A stretch of DNA of 64,000 bases, from positions 1,350,603,550-1,350,667,549 of the forward strand of contig OY856411.1 of the NCBI GenBank assembly GCA_963693085.1. Direction: 5' to 3'. The position numbers and the translations under genes are program-made. Positions 58,921 through 64,000 of the stretch are shown in pieces. Source of the DNA: Alisma plantago-aquatica. Taxonomy: Eukaryota > Streptophyta > Magnoliopsida > Alismatales > Alismataceae. Under the pieces are notes generated by a model, which made no database searches, was not told the DNA's origin, and saw only the letters and a list, made by a program, of their open reading frames with translations. Within the stretch, counting starts at the first letter, position 1; every line of letters begins with the position of its first letter.

Positions 58921-60360
58921 ATTAAAACTCTTTCCAAGAAAACTTAGACCCAAGTGGTTTGGACCCTTCCTGGTCTTGAATCTGTAAAGCAAACACTCGA
59001 TGTTCAAGGTTAACAGACAACTTTGAAAGCTCTACACTGAAGGAGGATCCTCGTGCTCTGTCACTGAACCTTGTTGAAGAAGAATGAAGTTGACTTCCAG
59101 ACTCTAAATGGAAGGCCTTTGTGGGAGACATCCCCATATTTATATATCTTCTTTTGTTCCATTTCATTTAGAGTTGCTTAGACAGTCATCTCATTCTGAA
59201 TAAGACCTCATGGTGCTTCACTATAGAATTTGTGTGTAAACATCAAGTAATCAATTGAATTTTTGCAGGTGGAGACAATTTCTATCGAAAAGAACAAGGA
59301 GACAAAGATGTGGCAGAATCGTGTTGCAACATTGTGTGTGGGCCTCTCTGCACACCGTGTAAATAATTTCTCAAATCCACTAAACTTCACAGAGAATGCA
59401 TCTTACGGTATGTAGGAAGACAACATGGCATGTGGAAATTAATTGTGAAGATTGAAACTCTACATGAAGACCTCCTTACGCGTGCAGTCTGCCATAACAT
59501 GTGAATTTCTGGAGAAGAATGGCCAAATTTTATAGGTATCTGCATTTACACCGTGTCTGCATAGGCCACGGCGTGTGATTTTTGTGAACAAAAATTGTCC
59601 AATTTCACAATGAATCGACCTTACATTGGGTTACCTCTAGTTACGTTGTGTGCAACTCATGATTAAAAATTTAGATTTTTAGATCATTTTCTCTTTACAT
59701 CATGTAGCATGTCTTTACGATGTGTGGTTGCATGTAGCATTGGTAAAATTCAATCAATCCTTACGTCATGTGGTTTGGCCTTACACCATGTTGTGGTGCA
59801 ACTTAAGCATTTGAACCCTAAGTTTCAGTTCATTTCTTTTCACTCACACCGTGCAGCTGCCTCTTCACCCCCCCCCCTACAACTCCAATTCTTCACACTA
59901 TGGATCCCTACCTCCATGATGTAAGCTCTCTTTGCTGATCATTCTCTGTGTCATCATCTTCTTCTCCATGTCCTGGCATGCCATTTGCCATAGTACCAAT
60001 AGTATCAGCAAGGAATCTGTCCACCACCGGCTCCCTCCATCACTCACTCCGCGGATCACAGATCTACCATGCCGAGAATAGCCATCGGAGATCCAAGCAA
60101 GGAAGACACCACCGCTACCCTCAATCCTTGTCACCTCATTGTAGTCGAATGACTAGATCTATTGATTTGTAGCAATGACACGTCATAAAGCTCGCCCTTA
60201 CATCATGCTCATCTCAGTAAAAGGTTGAAGATAATCAACAGATCTTATGCCATGTAAATCTATGTCACGTCGTGTTACAGCACAACATTGAAGCAGAATG
60301 ACAACAACACACTATGTGACCACCCCCCTTATGTTGTGTTGATCCCTCCAGCAGCTCAAA
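58921..60360 (+). repeat. Athila-3 spacer with motif array before ORF1
   Basis: No gene is seen. From about 59280 to 60360 there are repeated degenerate words such as TTACACCGTGTCTG, TACGATGTGTGG, TTACGTCATGTGG and TTACACCATGTTGTGG. They resemble the CATGATGTGTGG-type words of this element's LTR. A poly-C run sits at about 59868-59877. Confidence 0.6.
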
Positions 60361-61740
60361 ATGTCTAGAATAGAGATTTTTACAAAGCAATCTCGTCCTG
60401 ACCCTGAGGCATCTTCCTTTGTTTCCCCCTAAGTCTCCTTGGTGCACTTAACACTAAATACAGAGGAGGACATCATCTACCTTTGCCCCACCTCTCATTG
60501 GGTGGTATCAACCAGGTTTGCAAGTGAAAATGATATGCTAGACCTAGGCATTCTGACTGAGGATAAAGAGTATATTGTTTTTCTTGGTGTGGGACTATAC
60601 TATTTTAACAGTGCTACTACGTACCCTGACATTACTTATGAATTTTTGACGAATCTCAAAGTAGCAGAAGATCTGTCTAACAAACATGAACCCTTTGGAA
60701 TGATTTCTTTTGTTTGATGAATGAACCTTTCAAACTAACTTTCAAATGGTTTTAGAACTTGCATAATAGTATTACTATCATGCCAGAACAATTTGAGGTT
60801 GTCCCCTTCTAGAGCCAAATTATTGAGGAGACCTCCTACAATCCTGCTAAAGTTAGAGTGTCTCATGTTCACAACTTGATTTTTGGACACATTCACCGCC
60901 TTCTCAGCATAGGTGTTTTCACAAGGAAGGAAACACAAGGTGTAGTTGGTAAACTTGATTTATTTTTCCTATGAACGGTGCTACATAATTATGATGTGAA
61001 CATTGGGTACCATTTTATGTCACGAGTTGTAAGGATTTAGAAGGAAACAAAAGGCGATATCATTGATAGGAGGCATTATCACTAAATTTGGTATTGCTGT
61101 GAAGGTTGATCTATCTACTGTTGAACCCCTAGATGGAGGGAAATATGTTGATTTTGATTATCTCATCTCTATCAACCTCTTCAGTAGGGATAAGAATGGA
61201 AAACTCTTCCACAAGGTTCATCAAAAGTCATATGTCATCCAGTTTCCTAATCCTACCCTCACAACTCTCAAAGATAAGGCAAGTTGGGAATATTTTCATA
61301 ATGAGGGGCCTTTTACAGGTTCACAGGCTGAGTCTTCCTCTTCCAGGGTTGACATTCCACCACTTCTTTCCATAGGAACATAGACAGATTTCACTTGGAG
61401 GTACCCAGATATGAGGCAGCTCTATGGGTATGTTCAACACAAATTTGATGATCAGGATGCAGACATCTCTCAGCTCTCTCAGCAGTATACTGGACTATCC
61501 CAGAATGTCACAGACATCCACACCATGGTGACTAGAATGGACACCTGGCACATCTCTTAGGGTCATTATAGTTATCCTCCACAGCCACATCCACCTACAG
61601 GACCCTCCTCGATGGACATCATTGCCCCCAACTTGCATTCACGGAGCACCTCTAGCATCCCCAAGAGGGTTTTGACCCCCTCATTCTGACGCACATGAGG
61701 TATCTGGTTATACAACTCTTGAATCTGTTATGAGCAGTGA
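60361..61740 (+). pseudogene. Athila-3 ORF1 (env-position protein), degraded
   Basis: An ATG at 60361 (MSRIEIFTKQSRPDPEASSF) follows the array; a stop comes early (about 60431). The next part (60439-60717) reads LNTEEDIIYLCPTSHWVVST. After decayed sequence, 61063-61383 reads FGIAVKVDLSTVEPLDGGKY and the C-terminal part has a heptad-like DISQLSQQYTGLSQNVTDIH stretch. Order and style match Athila ORF1. Function unknown; not translatable as is. Confidence 0.6.
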
Positions 61741-63552
61741 CGACACTATTAATTTCAAGCTTGGGGGTACTATCGATTGGTAGTTTTAGTTTAACTTTTT
61801 TTCCCACAAATGAGGTCAATCTTATTCATCATGCGCCTCACGTAGGCCAAAGTTGTCATTTAGAAGAGGTTACATCAGACCACCCTCAAAAACTAGAATC
61901 CTAAACATCGACAAGCACATCCTGACAGCACACAAACACATTCATAGACTCATCTAAGTATCATCAAATCCAAAGAACATCAACGAACCTCTCAACTAAG
62001 GAGACCCCTAAACAAACTCCTAAATGATCCCATCCTCCCCTCTTCTTGCCTCCAAAGCTAGCAAGACAACAACACTAGTCATCCAAAAATTCTAACTTAC
62101 TTGCATAAACATCATCATTGAAGCAGTCATCGAGATCCTTGTCGGACGACAGAGGCAAGCTCCAACCATCATTTCCAGTCATATCATTTGAGAAACCACC
62201 ACCTAGACAAGGCTGAAGGAAATCCATTAGGTGTCTTTATGGCATGGGTATACATGCACCGGCAGAGTCAAGGACCCATCGATCAACATGCTCATCCTTT
62301 GCAATTGCCTCTCCACCTGACATCCCCTTGTCTCTGTCTTCCATGGTAGACCCAGCATCCAACGACTCGTCAATCAGAGTCATGTCATGTAGACCCTCCA
62401 AAGAAGGCCTCCTTGCAACGCGGTCATGTGCCATTTGTCATGGGGCTCTGCAGTGGAAATAGATCATTGGGGATGAGCATCAACTCCTCCAATGCCCACG
62501 TTGTAGACATTGGAAGCATGTAACCCTGGATACACCAAAAGTTTTACTTTTCATGTCATTTGCTTTCAGTCATTTGCTTATGTCATTTAGTTGTTGCTTG
62601 CATGTTTTGCATTTCTTTTCACATCGTTGCATGATTATTGAGTGAAAAAATTTTATTAATCCGTCTTACTACTTGAACCATCAGATTACACAAAGAACAT
62701 GGCTATGCGATTACAAATTTGGGCATCAATCAGCCTAATCAAAAAAATTTGAAATTTTGGCTATTCATTTCCATATTTAGGTATTTGTCTAAACATGATT
62801 TCCAATTCTCTCACTCATGTTCTTAAACCATGTAATCATTCAAATTCTTTGAATTTCTCAACTTTAGAGCTTTTAGTAACAATAAAGATGACCTTGCCAA
62901 TCTTATAATGCATTATTCATTGCTCTACTTGAAAATTTTTGCAAAATGAAAATCTTCATGCATGATCAAAATAATGAAGGCAAACTATGTGGTTCCAAAG
63001 AGGAGCATGAATCACATAAAAAGGGGGAATTGTGTTCTTAAATCATAAATTCAAATCCCACAAAAAATGGATAAGTCACCCATGATTCCACCAACCCAAT
63101 GAAGGTTGGGGGTAATGTTTGAAAGAGGGAAATTAATCCCTAAATGGCATTCCACATGTGTGTAAGACTATGTTAGAAGTAGAGTACCGTACGCCTAAAT
63201 CTAATCAAAAAAATTTTGAATAACAATGTCATTGCAGGAAGAAAGAAAAGTTCATTTCAATGAGCTTTGTGGCAAATCATTATACTTTTGGTTATGTCAT
63301 CTTGTTTTTACTAATTACACTCTAGTTGGTTCTTTCAAAGAAAACTAAATACCTATTTGAACTTAAAATCTTATCTTCAGAGTTAGAATTAACTTCATGT
63401 TCAGTAACATATCTAAATGATGAAAATTTCCATTTTGAGATCTATCAATTCACACTCAATAGGATCTAATTTTACCCATCTGTTTATTCCAGACATTTAT
63501 CCAGCTCTTTTTTCTTGAGTACAAGCAATGGTTCAAGCTTAGGGGGATTTTA
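61741..63552 (+). other. Athila-3 3' non-coding region, internal and terminal polypurine sites
   Basis: No convincing gene is seen; the open frames near 62237-62462 on both strands are short and unrecognised. AAGCTTGGGGG at 61757-61767 directly follows ORF1. At the right end TTGAGTACAA is followed by AAGCTTAGGGGG (63535-63546), six bases before the LTR. The terminal copy is the plus-strand primer by position. Confidence 0.75.
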
Positions 63553-64000
63553 TGTGCACAAATCATATCATATTTTCATGTCATTTTAGTTGCACATTTC
63601 ACTCAATTTAACCACATTTCTACTCCAATTCATGCTAAGATGTTTGTTTCTTGTTGCTCTTACTCATGTCATGGTTTGAATTGTAGGTACACCATATTCC
63701 ACTTATAATGAAAGAAAAATGCCCAAAATTTTGAAATTTTGGCATTCATAGAGTTTGTCCAAGTCTTGGAGTTCATATCTCAACAACAAACCAGCAACAT
63801 GGCAGGTGGACCACTACACACTATGTGTTTCTCTCAGTCATTTGATCCTTGAATCAAGTGCAATCACGGTGTGTGTCTCAACCACTCGGCATGACCTAGT
63901 GAAGCTAGAATTTGATAGGAAGCTTTTCTTATGTTGCATGGTCAAATCACATTGTGTGATACTTGGGATTGTTGCCCGACTTATTTGGAAAACTGGAGCT
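63553..64000 (+). repeat. Athila-3 3' LTR, cut by window end
   Basis: It starts TGTGCACAAATCATATCATA and matches 53578-54025 with moderate divergence. The end of the LTR and the second target-site copy lie outside the window; the left flank is TATGA (53573-53577). Confidence 0.92.

Larger units (their letters stand above)
53578..64000 (+). mobile_element. Athila-3: old plus-strand Athila-type element, runs off window
   Basis: Both LTRs start TGTGCACAAATCATATCATA (53578 and 63553). The order is LTR, gag remnant, protease, RT, RNaseH, integrase, motif-rich spacer, ORF1, internal and terminal polypurine tracts, LTR. All frames carry stops or shifts. The LTRs look about 85% identical over the visible 448 bp, making it older than Athila-2. 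The 5' primer site and most of gag are missing. Confidence 0.85.

Noticed and set aside
62237..62462. Overlapping 65- and 72-codon frames on opposite strands
   Set aside because: They lie in the 3' non-coding part of Athila-3 and have no recognised domain; opposite-strand openness points to composition.
53578..63552. Two separate elements, one ending and one starting near 53578/63553
   Set aside because: The two TGTGCACAAATC copies bracket gag-pol-ORF1 in the right order, and the second is preceded by a polypurine tract, so they are one LTR pair.

Overview
This window looks like heterochromatic plant DNA with no recognisable intact host gene. Almost everything that can be identified is LTR retrotransposon: Ty3/gypsy elements of the Athila type (tRNA-Asp primer sites, gag, PR-RT-RNaseH-integrase, then a separate 'ORF1' before the 3' LTR), large non-coding LTR elements (LARD-like), and one truncated L1 LINE. 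The rest is AT-rich, decayed non-coding sequence. The plant group cannot be named from this sequence. The density and nesting of elements suggest a large-genome angiosperm and a pericentromeric or other gene-poor region.

Layout. 1-5560: non-coding LTR-type sequence with a TATA/G-box, a 30-bp tandem array and a chain of small hairpins. 5565-7787 (+): 3' part of an element whose last ORF is a broken Ulp1/C48-type cysteine protease, followed by two polypurine-tract-like sites. 7775-19626 (-): 'Athila-1', with degraded gag, pol and ORF1, a promoter-like array before ORF1, a tRNA-Asp primer site and one LTR; its 3' LTR is not found. 21412-37292 (+): 'LARD-1', with target duplication CTCCT; its right LTR is split by 'Athila-2' (25098-36599, -, target duplication GTGAC), a young element that keeps gag-protease and ORF1 but has no RT, RNaseH or integrase. 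38333-40126: an LTR with a 51-bp tandem array and a tRNA-Met-type primer site, followed by non-coding internal sequence. 43724-52100 (-): 'LARD-2', with ~3.3-kb LTRs around only ~0.7 kb of interior; its left LTR carries a 5'-truncated L1 (46815-47780) with a 14-bp target duplication. 52101-53577: a promoter-like block with eleven dyad motifs every 20-21 bp upstream of a TATA box. 53578 to the window end (+): 'Athila-3', an old element with decayed pol and ORF1; its 3' LTR runs off the window.

The most interesting structure is shared by the three Athila-type elements. Each has its own short repeated motif, often a dyad, and the motif occurs both in the LTR near the TATA box and again between pol and ORF1. 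In Athila-1 the pre-ORF1 block also carries a G-box and TATA box spaced almost exactly as in its LTR. This suggests ORF1 may be transcribed from an internal promoter with the same architecture as the LTR promoter. The second notable item is the Ulp1-like protease in the position ORF1 normally occupies. Identity and homology statements are visual estimates; no alignment or database search was run.
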